A stretch of 64,000 nt of DNA from CAXXOK01 sp963666755. GTDB lineage: Bacteria; Bacillota; Clostridia; Christensenellales; Aristaeellaceae. Both the position numbers and the translations under genes were made by a program. This document shows positions 7,349 to 15,800 of the stretch, in pieces. Below the pieces are notes generated by a model. The model saw only the letters and a program-made list of their open reading frames with translations. It was not told the DNA's origin and did not search any database. The stretch spans positions 186,001-250,000 of the forward strand of contig CAXXGW010000008.1 of assembly GCA_963666755.2 (NCBI GenBank), read 5' to 3'. The number at the start of each line of letters is the position of its first letter. Within the stretch, counting starts at the first letter, position 1.

Positions 7349-8686
7349 TCACCGTCCCGCGATCGTCAGGCCATCCACCCGCAGGGTCGGGCAATCCACA
7401 CCGGTACGGAAGACCAGATCATTGGCGGGGGTCAGGTTCAGCAGCATGTCGCGCAGGTTGCCCGCCACGGTGATTTCCGAGACCGGGAAAGCGATCTCGC
7501 CGCCTTCGATCCAGAACCCGGCGGCGCCGCGCGAATAATCGCCGGTCACCATGTTGACACCCTGGCCGAACAGATCGGTGACGTAGAAGCCCGAGGGGAT
7601 GTCGCCGATCATCTCGGCCACGGTGATCTCGCCCGGCTCCAGATAGAGATTGCTGGCCGACGGGCTGGGCGGCGAGGCGGTGCCACGCGTGGCGTGGCCG
7701 GTGCTCTTCATGCCCAATTGCCGGGCCGAGCGGCAATCCAGCAGCCACGAAGTCAGCACACCATCCTCGACCAGCGCCAGCTTGCGGGTGGCGACGCCTT
7801 CGCCGTCGCAGGGACGCGAGCGCAGGCCACGTATCCGATGCGGATCGTCGATCACCCGGATGCCCGGCGCGCAGATGCGCTTGCCCAAGCTATCCTTGAG
7901 GAAGCTGGTGCCGCGCGCCACACCGGCACCATTGATGGCGCCCGACAGGCTGCCCAACAGGCCCCGGCTGACGCGCGGGTCGAACACCACCGGCACCTGA
8001 CAGCTTTTGACCTTGCGCGCGCCCAGGCGGCGCACGGCGCGGCGCCCGGCCTCGTGGCCGATATCCTCGGGGGCGCGCAGATCGGCCAGATGCACCGCCG
8101 AGGCGTAATCGTAATCGCGCTCCATGCCGGTGGCGCCCTCGCCCGCCAGCACCGAGGCCGACAGCGACGACGACGTCACCGCATAGGCATGGGAGAAACC
8201 GTTGGAGCCGACAAAAGCCACCGCGGAGCGACCCCAACCGGCGTCGGCGCCTTCGGAATTGGTCACCCCGGACACGGCGCGGGCGGCGTCCTCGGCCCGG
8301 CGGCACATATCCAGCAGATGTTCGGCGGTGGGTTCCTCGGCATCGCAATTGTCCAGCTGGGGAAAGCTGGTGGCCAGTTCGGCGGGATCGGCCAGACCGG
8401 CATAGGGGTCCTCGGGCACGGTGCGGGCCATGGCGACGGCGCGTTCCACCAATTCATCCAGGGCGGTGGTGGACCGGTCCGACGACGACACCAGCGCCTG
8501 ACGCTTGCCCAACAGCACGCGCAGGCCGAGATCGCCCCCCTCCGAGCGCTCCAGCCGCTCCAGCTTACCCAGGCGCCAGCCCACCGACACCGAGACGGAA
8601 TCCAGCAACACCGCGTCGGCGGCATCGGCACCGGCCGCTTTCGCTTTGGCCACCAGGCTTTCCAGCAGGGCAAGCGTGTCGGACAT
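7349..8686 (-). CDS. pmbA: PmbA/TldE-type metalloprotease subunit
   Basis: A 445-residue member of the TldD/PmbA family (U62). TldD and TldE/PmbA form a heterodimeric zinc protease that trims modified peptides such as microcin B17 and is linked to CcdA turnover in E. coli. The N-terminus (LLESLVAKAKAAGADAADA), the FDPRVSRGLLGSL block, GEGVATR and GVNMVTGDYSRGAAGFWIE are typical of PmbA. It lacks the HExxxH zinc motif of TldD, as expected for the non-catalytic partner. tldD is not in the window. Length is normal. Confidence 0.92.
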   Translation of the reverse strand: MSDTLALLESLVAKAKAAGADAADAVLLDSVSVSVGWRLGKLERLERSEGGDLGLRVLLGKRQALVSSSDRSTTALDELVERAVAMARTVPEDPYAGLADPAELATSFPQLDNCDAEEPTAEHLLDMCRRAEDAARAVSGVTNSEGADAGWGRSAVAFVGSNGFSHAYAVTSSSLSASVLAGEGATGMERDYDYASAVHLADLRAPEDIGHEAGRRAVRRLGARKVKSCQVPVVFDPRVSRGLLGSLSGAINGAGVARGTSFLKDSLGKRICAPGIRVIDDPHRIRGLRSRPCDGEGVATRKLALVEDGVLTSWLLDCRSARQLGMKSTGHATRGTASPPSPSASNLYLEPGEITVAEMIGDIPSGFYVTDLFGQGVNMVTGDYSRGAAGFWIEGGEIAFPVSEITVAGNLRDMLLNLTPANDLVFRTGVDCPTLRVDGLTIAGR

Positions 8687-8864
8687 GGGGATTCCTCCGG
8701 GCAGGGTGGCGGGAATGACGGGAAAAGCGGCACAAAGCCAAGCCCAACGCTAGCACGCCGCCCCGCCGCAGGGAACCCGCCCCGTTCCGCCATATATCCC
8801 GGCAGGGGACTCCACCCAGGATTGATGCTATACTGAGGGCGATGGAGTGTAACGGGAGGACGCC

Positions 8865-9203
8865 ATGGCCGCCTCCGGCATATCGGCCACCGCATCGACC
8901 GACACCAAGTACCCGATGATGATCAACGGCTATCTGTGTTACAGCGCCGCCGAAGTGCGCGCTGCGCGCCAGATGATCAATCCGCGCTCCATCGACAAAA
9001 CCACCGGCCTGCCCAAACGCGAAGACGCGGCCACCACCGCCGCCTCGGCCGAGGCCGCCAACACCGCCGCTGCCAGCCGCGCCGCCACCACCGCCCGCGC
9101 CAATCCCTATGCGAACGCCCTGAACACCTATACCGCCCAGGGCGCCACCAGCCGCGACGACCAGACCGCCCGGCGCGGATCGCTGCTCGACATCCTGGCC
9201 TGA
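8865..9203 (+). CDS. Hypothetical alanine/threonine-rich protein
   Basis: A 112-residue protein of unknown function starting at ATG 8865 after GGGAGG. The first 60 residues look structured (YPMMINGYLCYSAAEVRAAR). The rest is low complexity, rich in Ala and Thr, and ends in RRGSLLDILA. It has no signal peptide or membrane segment. It precedes the M23 peptidase by 44 bases in the same direction and may be co-transcribed. A TATACT box at about 8829 could be its -10. Confidence 0.65.
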   Translation: MAASGISATASTDTKYPMMINGYLCYSAAEVRAARQMINPRSIDKTTGLPKREDAATTAASAEAANTAAASRAATTARANPYANALNTYTAQGATSRDDQTARRGSLLDILA

Positions 9204-9247
9204 CCCCCTGCTATCATGGGCGGGATGGATACCCGTGGGAGGATCGC

Positions 9248-10072
9248 GTGCGCCTGATGCTTGTTGCCGCCTTGGCGTTATGGTGCGGCACTGCCCAAGC
9301 GGCGGAACTGAACGGGCGGCTGGAACAGGGCGGCATCGCCATCGGCCGGGCACAGCCCGGCACTTCGGTCCGACTGGACGGCCGCGCGGTGCCCACCGCC
9401 ACCGACGGCACCTTCCTGCTGGGCTTCGGACGCGATGCCGCCGCGCAGGCGGTGCTGGAGGCGGACGGCGAGCGCCGCGTGCTGGACATCGCCCGCCGTG
9501 AATGGAAGGTCCAGCGCATCCAGGGCCTACCCCCGGCCAAGGTCACCCCCGACCCCGCCGAACTGGCCCGCATCAAGGCCGAGAACGAGTTGGTCGCGGC
9601 ACGCCGCGCCGTGGTGTCGCCGGTGCCGCTGTTTCTGAGTGGGCTGGCGCAACCCGCCGATGGCCCCATTTCTGGGGTGTTCGGCAGCCAGCGTATCCTG
9701 AACGGCGAGGCCCGCGCCCCCCATTCCGGCACCGACATCGCCGCCCCCACCGGCGCCCCGGCCCGCAGCGTCGCCGACGGCATCGTCACCCTGGCCCATC
9801 CCGACATGTTCTTTACCGGCGCCACGGTGATGATCGATCACGGCCTGGGGCTGCAAACCGTCTACGCCCATCTGTCGCGGGTGGATGTGGCCGAGGGGCA
9901 GACGGTCGGCAAGGGCCAGATCATCGGCGCCGTCGGCGCCTCGGGCCGGGCCACCGGCCCCCATCTGCATTGGGGCGCCACCTGGCTGGATGTGCGCCTG
10001 GACCCTGAAACCGTCCTGGACGGGTTGCGCACACCCTCCCCACCCCATACTTCAGGCATAGATGTGCGTTGA
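9248..10072 (+). CDS. M23-family (LytM/NlpD-like) peptidoglycan endopeptidase
   Basis: A 274-residue exported zinc peptidase. The GTG at 9248, 5 bases after GGGAGG, gives a clean signal peptide (MRLMLVAALALWCGTAQAA). The C-terminal domain has HSGTDIAAPTG, YAHLSRV and GPHLHWG, carrying the HxxxD and HxH zinc ligands of active LytM enzymes, so it should cleave peptidoglycan cross-links in the periplasm. The N-terminal 130 residues resemble the beta-rich region seen in other alphaproteobacterial M23 proteins. The frame is open far upstream (8936), but that part is out of frame inside the preceding gene. Confidence 0.9.
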   Translation: MRLMLVAALALWCGTAQAAELNGRLEQGGIAIGRAQPGTSVRLDGRAVPTATDGTFLLGFGRDAAAQAVLEADGERRVLDIARREWKVQRIQGLPPAKVTPDPAELARIKAENELVAARRAVVSPVPLFLSGLAQPADGPISGVFGSQRILNGEARAPHSGTDIAAPTGAPARSVADGIVTLAHPDMFFTGATVMIDHGLGLQTVYAHLSRVDVAEGQTVGKGQIIGAVGASGRATGPHLHWGATWLDVRLDPETVLDGLRTPSPPHTSGIDVR

Positions 10073-10161
10073 TACAATATGCTGACTGGCTGTAGCCAAG
10101 CTTTCCGCGCTTCTCCTACCTAGGTATAGGGTAAGCACCGGAGAAGGCAGTGTCACAGCTG

Positions 10162-10176
10162 TTAACGACCTGTTAA
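10162..10176 (+). promoter_or_regulatory. CtrA-type binding box
   Basis: TTAA CGACCTG TTAA matches the full alphaproteobacterial CtrA consensus TTAA-N7-TTAA. It can also be read as a direct repeat CTGTTAA-N4-CTGTTAA with 11-bp period, the architecture used by OmpR/PhoB-class regulators. It lies 83 bases upstream of the small Cys-rich ORF at 10259. Confidence 0.55.
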
Positions 10177-10258
10177 TACGCACAAGATGGTGTGAATTGA
10201 TCCTCTTATAAAAATTCGCGAGACTCATTCCAAGATGAACGCGAGGGGGGATGCCGCC

Positions 10259-10444
10259 ATGGGACAGGCGTGCAACGGGGACCATTCACAACGACGCTGC
10301 GATTCATGCCGTTATTGGTTCGAACGGTGCTGCCACGCTTTGGCGTTGGCCGACGGTTCCGACCGCCAGCCGCAAAGCTGCGCCCATTTCGCACGGATGC
10401 AGCCCGCCGCGCAGGCCGTCACGGCCGAGGCGGCGCCATGCTGA
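10259..10444 (+). CDS. Small Cys-rich protein, possibly metal-binding
   Basis: A 61-residue ORF with ATG at 10259 preceded by GAGGGGGG. It has eight cysteines, including CDSCRYW, ERCCHA and SCAHFARM. CxxC plus CxxxxxxxxxC spacing recalls a small zinc ribbon or Fe-S site. No family is recognised. It lies behind a CtrA-type box and overlaps the start of a 33-residue ORF (ATGCTGA), which suggests translational coupling. Confidence 0.55.
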   Translation: MGQACNGDHSQRRCDSCRYWFERCCHALALADGSDRQPQSCAHFARMQPAAQAVTAEAAPC

Positions 10445-10539
10445 TCGTCAACCGCCTGCCCGATCCGTTGCGCGACGCCCTGATCGCCCTGGCGCCCGCC
10501 TTGGCCCACCTGCTGGCCGGATGGGCCATTCTGGGCTGA
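10438..10539 (+). CDS. Candidate 33-residue hydrophobic peptide
   Basis: ATG at 10438 overlaps the stop of the preceding Cys-rich ORF. The peptide is MLIVNRLPDPLRD followed by a single hydrophobic helix (ALIALAPALAHLLAGWAILG). It could be a one-pass membrane peptide. It is short enough to be chance, but the coupled start and the helix support coding. Confidence 0.35.
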   Translation: MLIVNRLPDPLRDALIALAPALAHLLAGWAILG

Positions 10540-10556
10540 CTGTCTTCTGGGCTTGA

Positions 10557-12245
10557 TCAGGCCGCTTCGGCGGCACCCGCGCTGCGCACGCCGTGCAGGA
10601 AGCGTTCAACGTAGCGCCGCAATTCCGTCGCCTGCCCCGACAATTCCCCCGCCGCCTGCAACACCTCGGTCGCCGTGCTGCCTGCGGTATGGGCGGCCAG
10701 ACTGACCTCGACGATATTGTGCGACACCTCTTGGGTGCCGTTGGCGGCCTGCTCCACGTTACGGGCGATTTCGTGGGTGGCGGCGGTCTGTTCCTCGACC
10801 GCCGCCGCCACTTCCGCCGAAGTGCGGCTGATATCGCCGATGATTCCGGCGATGGCGGCAATGGCGTCGGCGGCCTCGCGTGCCGAGGATTGCACCGCAC
10901 CGATCTGGGCGGTGATCTCGGCGGTGGCCCGTGCCGTCTGGTTGGCCAGATTCTTCACTTCGGACGCCACCACGGCGAAGCCCTTGCCCGCGTCACCGGC
11001 CCGCGCCGCCTCGATGGTGGCATTCAGTGCCAGCAGATTGGTCTGCGCCGCGATGGCGGAGATCAGGTCCACCACCTCGCCGATGCGCCCGGCGGCGGAA
11101 TTCAAATCCTGCACGATCTCGCCCGAGCGCCGGGCCTCGGTCACCGCCGTCTCGGCGATGCGGGCCGAGGTATCCACCTGACGGGCGATCTCGGCCTCGG
11201 TCACTGACAATTCCTCGGTGGCGGCGGCAACGGTCTGCACGTTCATGGCCGCCTGACCGGCGGCCGAGGCCACCGCAGAGGATTGCAGCCGGGTCTCCTC
11301 GGCAATGGCCGACATGGATTGGCTGGTGGCCTGCATCTGGGTCGCGGCGGCGGTCACCGACTTGGCGACCTCCGCGATCTGGATGTCGAATTCGGCGGCC
11401 AGCCGCTCGATCTGGCGCTGGCGCTCCAACTGCGCCTCCTGCTCGCGCAGGCGTTCGGCGGCGGCGCGTTCGGCGGCTTCCACATGCTCGCGGAAGATCA
11501 CCAGCCCGCGCGCCAGTTCGCCGATCTCGTCGGGGCGCGCGGTGTGGTCGATCTGAAAATTATGTTCGTCATTGGCCAGACGGCGGATGGCCTGGGTCAC
11601 CTCGCCCAGCGGCGCGGTGATCTGGCGGCCGATCAAGGTGGCGATCAGACCGACCAGGGCCAGGATGCCCAAAGCCGCCAGACCGAACCACAGCGCCCGG
11701 CTGCGGAAGGCGGCATCCACGTCGTCAACATAGATGCCCGAGCCGATGACCCAGCCCCACGGGGTGAAACCTGCCACATAGGACAGCTTGGCCACCGGCG
11801 TTTCCGACCCCGGTTTCGGCCAATGGTAATTGACGAAGCCCCCCCCGGCCTCGGTCACCCGGCGGTTCATCTCGCGAAACAGATAAAGCCCGGTGGGGTC
11901 CTGCATGGCATCCATGCTGGTGCCCAGCAGCTTGGCATTGGGATGGGCCAGCATGGTGGCGCCGGACAGGCGATGCACCCACAGATATTCGGCGCCGTCG
12001 TAGCGCATGGCCGAGATGGCGGCCAGTGCCTGGGCCTGGGCCTCGTCGCGGCTCAGGCTGCCATCGGCCTCGCGCCGCTGGTAGTACTCCAGCAGGGTGC
12101 GACCCGCATCGACGATGTGTCGGGTCTTGATCTCGCGGTCGACCAGCAGGTCTTCCCGCATTTGGTGGACGCTATAGGCCACCACGGCCAAGGTGCCCAG
12201 CACCGCCGTGGCGACGATCAGCCAAAGCCGACCCCCGATCCGCAT
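10557..12245 (-). CDS. Methyl-accepting chemotaxis protein with a periplasmic Cache domain
   Basis: A 562-residue chemoreceptor. TM1 spans residues 6-26, a single Cache domain (about 30-180, with AEYLWVHRL and PWGWVIGSGIYVDD typical of sCache_2) faces the periplasm, TM2 is about 185-207, then HAMP, and the MA signalling domain covers about 300-545. The hairpin tip carries ISAIAAQTNLLALNATIEAARA, which interacts with CheA/CheW. sCache_2 domains often bind small carboxylates, but the ligand here is unknown. There is no C-terminal CheR-docking pentapeptide. It is monocistronic, with its own promoter at 12303-12331. Confidence 0.93.
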   Translation of the reverse strand: MRIGGRLWLIVATAVLGTLAVVAYSVHQMREDLLVDREIKTRHIVDAGRTLLEYYQRREADGSLSRDEAQAQALAAISAMRYDGAEYLWVHRLSGATMLAHPNAKLLGTSMDAMQDPTGLYLFREMNRRVTEAGGGFVNYHWPKPGSETPVAKLSYVAGFTPWGWVIGSGIYVDDVDAAFRSRALWFGLAALGILALVGLIATLIGRQITAPLGEVTQAIRRLANDEHNFQIDHTARPDEIGELARGLVIFREHVEAAERAAAERLREQEAQLERQRQIERLAAEFDIQIAEVAKSVTAAATQMQATSQSMSAIAEETRLQSSAVASAAGQAAMNVQTVAAATEELSVTEAEIARQVDTSARIAETAVTEARRSGEIVQDLNSAAGRIGEVVDLISAIAAQTNLLALNATIEAARAGDAGKGFAVVASEVKNLANQTARATAEITAQIGAVQSSAREAADAIAAIAGIIGDISRTSAEVAAAVEEQTAATHEIARNVEQAANGTQEVSHNIVEVSLAAHTAGSTATEVLQAAGELSGQATELRRYVERFLHGVRSAGAAEAA

Positions 12246-12302
12246 GATTTTTCCTCCCCCACCGAGTGTCGCTCTAACGGCAACTATCTCGCGTAGCGAG
12301 GG

Positions 12303-12331
12303 AGTATCACCAACCAGCGGTCGCCAGTCAA
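12303..12331 (-). promoter_or_regulatory. Sigma-70 promoter of the chemoreceptor gene
   Basis: On the minus strand TTGACT (12331-12326) is followed after exactly 17 bases by GATACT (12308-12303), about 60 bases upstream of the ATG at 12245. Confidence 0.55.
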
Positions 12332-12390
12332 CTTTAGCATATGAAAGTATCCGAAAGCGGTAGGGAATGTGCCTTTTTCTGCAACGCTTC

Positions 12391-13911
12391 CTATCCCCGG
12401 ACTTTTTTCAGCGCCTCCTCCAACGCGTCGCACACGGTATTCAACACTTTGACGCGGGCCCACGGCTTATCGTTGGCCTCGATCAGGGTCCACGGCGCCT
12501 GGGTGGTCGAGGTTTTCTCGACCATGTCATTGACCGCCGCTTCGTATTGCGGCCACTTGTCCCGGTTCCGCCAGTCTTCGTCGGTCAGCTTCCATTTCTT
12601 GTACTCGATTTCGCCGCGCTGATTAAACCGCGCAAGCTGTTCTTCCGATGTTATGTGCAGCCAGAACTTGCACAGCACCGTGTTGGCCTGCACCATCTGG
12701 TCCTCGAATTCGGTGATCTCGCCATAGGCGCGCTGCCAGGCTTCTTCCGAGCAGAAGCCCTCTACCCGCTCCACCAGCACGCGGCCGTACCACGAGCGGT
12801 CGAAGATTGTGACGCGGCCAGCGCGGGCCAGATGACGCCAGAACCGCCACAGGTAATGCTGGGCACGCTCTTCCTCGGTGGGGGCGGCGATAGGGTTGAC
12901 CTGATAGTCGCGGGCGTTCAGCGCACTGGCCAGACGGCGGATGGTGCCGCCCTTGCCCGCCGCGTCCCAGCCTTCGAACACCAGCACGGTGGAAATGCCC
13001 TTGTCCTTGGCCCGGCGGTGCAATTGCGCCAGCCGCCCGCGCCCTTCCTGCAGGACGCGGTTGTATTCCTCGCCCGACACGGTGCGGGTCATGTCCAGCG
13101 ACGACAGGATGGACGGCTGGGCGCTCAGCACCGAGGACTTGTCCTCCTTGGCCTTGCGGGCGGGCTTCTTCAGTTCGGCCGTCACCTTCTTGGTCACCGC
13201 CCGGGTGTCCAGATGGCGCAGGATGGCATCGCGCACGGCATGCAGCACCACAGACGTGCGGTAGCGCGGGTCGGCGCCCTCGACGATCTGCCATTGGGCA
13301 TGCCCGCGCGAGGTCTTCATGATCAGCCGTTCGGCGGCGGCGATGAACTTGTCGTACTGGCGGTAGTGCTTCCAGTCGGTGTCCGAGACCTGCCACGCGG
13401 TCAGCGGGTCTTCCTCCAGCTTCTTCAGCCGCTTCTTCTGCGCCTTCTCGGACAGGTGCATCCAGAATTTCAGGATCAGCGCACCCTCGTCCGCCAAGGT
13501 CTTCTCGAAGCGGACGATGCGGCCCAGTTCCTCGTCCATCTCGGCGGCCGTGATGTCACCGGCGGCGCGGGCCAGGAAGGGATGGTGGTACCACGACGAC
13601 AGGAACAGGCCGACCTTGCCCTTGGGCGGCAGGTCACGCCAATAGCGCCAGTAATGGGGGCGCTCGCGTTCCTCGTCCGAGGGCGGGCCATAGGCGCGGG
13701 TGACGATCCAGCGCGGGTCCATCCACTCGTTCAGCAGGTTGACCGTCTCGTTCTTGCCCGCGCCGTCGACGCCGCCGAACACGATGATCACCGGGAAATC
13801 GGCCTCGCGCAGGCGTTGCTGCAAATCCAGCAACTCGGTGCGCAAGGTCGCCGCCATGGCGTCGAAATCCTCGCGGCTGACCTTGCGGCCCAATTCGGCG
13901 GCCTCGAACAT
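12391..13911 (-). CDS. pap: Polyphosphate:AMP phosphotransferase (two-domain PPK2)
   Basis: A 506-residue protein made of two fused PPK2 domains (about residues 10-235 and 275-500). Each has a Walker A loop: GGVDGAGKNE in the first and EGWDAAGKGG in the second. Each also has the PPK2 lid region, with RYWRDLPPKGK against RFWRHLARAGR. Two-domain PPK2 enzymes (class II) typically phosphorylate AMP to ADP with polyphosphate, so the protein would link phosphate stores to nucleotide pools. Length fits the class. In known members the C-terminal domain carries the activity. Its neighbours give no further hint. Confidence 0.88.
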   Translation of the reverse strand: MFEAAELGRKVSREDFDAMAATLRTELLDLQQRLREADFPVIIVFGGVDGAGKNETVNLLNEWMDPRWIVTRAYGPPSDEERERPHYWRYWRDLPPKGKVGLFLSSWYHHPFLARAAGDITAAEMDEELGRIVRFEKTLADEGALILKFWMHLSEKAQKKRLKKLEEDPLTAWQVSDTDWKHYRQYDKFIAAAERLIMKTSRGHAQWQIVEGADPRYRTSVVLHAVRDAILRHLDTRAVTKKVTAELKKPARKAKEDKSSVLSAQPSILSSLDMTRTVSGEEYNRVLQEGRGRLAQLHRRAKDKGISTVLVFEGWDAAGKGGTIRRLASALNARDYQVNPIAAPTEEERAQHYLWRFWRHLARAGRVTIFDRSWYGRVLVERVEGFCSEEAWQRAYGEITEFEDQMVQANTVLCKFWLHITSEEQLARFNQRGEIEYKKWKLTDEDWRNRDKWPQYEAAVNDMVEKTSTTQAPWTLIEANDKPWARVKVLNTVCDALEEALKKVRG

Positions 13912-13974
13912 GACGTCTTTCCCCCTTCGTCATGAAAACATCGGGGGAAACGCTATGCCTTTATCCGGCGGCGC

Positions 13975-14079
13975 TCAAGGGCTGAACTGCTGCAACAGGA
14001 ATGCAAGTCCCGCGCAAAGACACAGGCACAGGCCGATGGCGAGGACCAGACGTTTGGGGTCGTTGCGGTGTTCGCCCAT
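13975..14079 (-). CDS. Small single-pass membrane peptide downstream of ubiD
   Basis: A 34-residue ORF starting 3 bases after the ubiD stop. It has a polar N-terminus (MGEHRNDPKRL) and one hydrophobic helix (VLAIGLCLCLCAGLAFLL). GGAAATAGG at the end of ubiD can serve as its ribosome-binding site. The tight spacing and the clean N-in helix make it a likely real small membrane protein. The function is unknown. Confidence 0.5.
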   Translation of the reverse strand: MGEHRNDPKRLVLAIGLCLCLCAGLAFLLQQFSP

Positions 14080-14082
14080 GGC

Positions 14083-15597
14083 CTATTTCCAGATGGGTTT
14101 GCCGCTGCCCGGCAGGCCGTATTCAGCCCAGCGGTCGGACACCTTGTCCACCACGTCCTGATCCATGCGCAGCTTGACACCCCATTCGCGATGGGTTTCC
14201 GGCGGCCATTTGTTGGTGGCGTCCAGGCCAATCTTGCCGCCCAGCCCCGATTCCGGGCTGGCGAAATCCAGGTAATCGATAGGCGTGCCCTCGATCACCG
14301 TGATGTCGCGGGCCGGGTCCATGCGGGTGCTGATGGCCCACATGACGTCTTTCCAGTCGCGGGCATTGATGTCGTCATCCACCACGATGACGAACTTGGT
14401 GTACATGAATTGCTTGAGGAAGCTCCACACCCCGAACATCACCCGCTTGGCGTGGCCGGGATAGGCCTTCTTCATGCTGACCACGGCGATGCGGTAGGAA
14501 CAGCCCTCGGGCGGCAACCAGAAATCCTTGATCTCGGGGAATTGCTGCGACAGCAGCGGGATGAACACCTCGTTCAGCGCCTCGCCCAGCACGCTGGGCT
14601 CGTCCGGCGGGCGGCCGGTGAAGGTGGACAGGTAGATGGGGTCCCGGCGCATGGTGATGGCCGAGACGCGGAACACCGGGAATTCCTCGACATTGTTGTA
14701 ATAGCCGGTGTGATCGCCATAGGGGCCTTCGGGGCCGAATTCGTCCAGCATGACGTGGCCTTCCAGCACGATCTCGGCCTCGGCCGGGACCTTGAGCGGC
14801 ACCGTCTTGCACTCCACCAGTTCCACCTTCTTGCCGCGCAGCAGACCGGCGAACTGGTATTCGCTCAGGGTCTCGGGCACCGGGGTGACGGCGGCGATGA
14901 TGGTGCCGGGGTCGGCGCCGATGACCACGGCGGCGGGCATGGGCTCGCGCTTGGCGCCCGCCCAACGCTGGTAATGCTGGGCGCCGCCACGATGCTTGAG
15001 CCAGCGCATCAGCGTGGTGTTGCGCCCGGTCACCTGCATGCGGTAGATGCCCAGGTTGAAATTGTCCCGCTTGTCGCCCTTGGTGTCGGGGCCTTGCGTC
15101 ACCACCAGCGGCCAGGTGATCAGCGGCGCCGGTTCGCCCGGCCAGCAGCCCTGGATCGGCAGTTGCGACAGATCCACCTGATCGCCGGTCAGCACCACCT
15201 GCTGGCACGGCGCGCCGCCGACCGTCTTCGGCTTCATGGACATGACGGTCTTGGCCAGCGGCAGCATCTCCCACGCCTCGCGCAGCGAGCCCGGCGGTTC
15301 CGGCTGCTTCAGGAAGGCCAGGGTCTCGCCCACCTCGCGCAATTGATCGGGTTCGCGGTCCATGCCCCAGGCCACCCGCTCGACCGTGCCGAACAGATTG
15401 ACCAGCACCGGCATGGCATATTTGGAACCGTCGGGCCGCACCACATTCTCGAACAGCACCGCCGGACCACCTTCGGCCAGCAGGCGGGTCTGAATCTCGG
15501 TCATCTCAAGGGCGGGCGACACCGGCGCGGAAACCCGCACCAGACGGCCTTCGGCCTCGAGTTTGTGAATGAATTCGCGCAGCGATGCGTAGGGCAA
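14083..15597 (-). CDS. ubiD: UbiD-family 4-hydroxy-3-polyprenylbenzoate decarboxylase
   Basis: A prFMN-dependent decarboxylase of ubiquinone synthesis. The start is set at TTG 15597 because CGGAGG lies 6 bases upstream and the N-terminus becomes (M)PYASLREFI, the usual UbiD start. This gives 504 residues, against 497 in E. coli. Family blocks include VVTQGPDTKGD, NLGIYRMQV, GEGPYGDHTGYY-type (here GPEGPYGDHTGYYN) and DDDINARDWKDVMWA. The E-R-E catalytic set is expected within these. The frame extends to 15636 without a good ribosome site. The prFMN-making partner UbiX is not in the window. Confidence 0.93.
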   Translation of the reverse strand: MPYASLREFIHKLEAEGRLVRVSAPVSPALEMTEIQTRLLAEGGPAVLFENVVRPDGSKYAMPVLVNLFGTVERVAWGMDREPDQLREVGETLAFLKQPEPPGSLREAWEMLPLAKTVMSMKPKTVGGAPCQQVVLTGDQVDLSQLPIQGCWPGEPAPLITWPLVVTQGPDTKGDKRDNFNLGIYRMQVTGRNTTLMRWLKHRGGAQHYQRWAGAKREPMPAAVVIGADPGTIIAAVTPVPETLSEYQFAGLLRGKKVELVECKTVPLKVPAEAEIVLEGHVMLDEFGPEGPYGDHTGYYNNVEEFPVFRVSAITMRRDPIYLSTFTGRPPDEPSVLGEALNEVFIPLLSQQFPEIKDFWLPPEGCSYRIAVVSMKKAYPGHAKRVMFGVWSFLKQFMYTKFVIVVDDDINARDWKDVMWAISTRMDPARDITVIEGTPIDYLDFASPESGLGGKIGLDATNKWPPETHREWGVKLRMDQDVVDKVSDRWAEYGLPGSGKPIWK

Positions 15598-15709
15598 GGA
15601 CGGCCTCCGTGGAAACGGCGGCCAGGGTGGCGCCAAGCGGCGGCGGGCGTCAACTCAAACCATGCCCGGCCCCACCATATCCCCGCATAAACCAAGGTCT
15701 ATACCCGGC

Positions 15710-15738
15710 TTGGCGCATGTGGCGAATCCTTGTATTCT
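15710..15738 (+). promoter_or_regulatory. Sigma-70 promoter of the HD-GYP gene
   Basis: TTGGCG (15710-15715), a 17-base spacer, then TATTCT (15733-15738), 63 bases upstream of the ATG at 15801. It overlaps a possible -10 (TATAGA) for ubiD on the other strand, so the divergent genes may share control. Confidence 0.5.
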
Positions 15739-15800
15739 GTGACGTAGTGTGACGGGGGTTCTGGACGCCGCTTTGGCGCCAACGACGTGAGGGACGGGAC

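Noticed and set aside
10052..10285. Minus-strand ORF of 77 codons after the M23 gene
   Set aside because: It covers the CtrA-type box and the M23 stop, has no ribosome-binding site and no recognisable features.
14068..15690. Plus-strand ORF opposite ubiD
   Set aside because: It is an antisense shadow. UbiD motifs and the ribosome-binding site lie on the minus strand.
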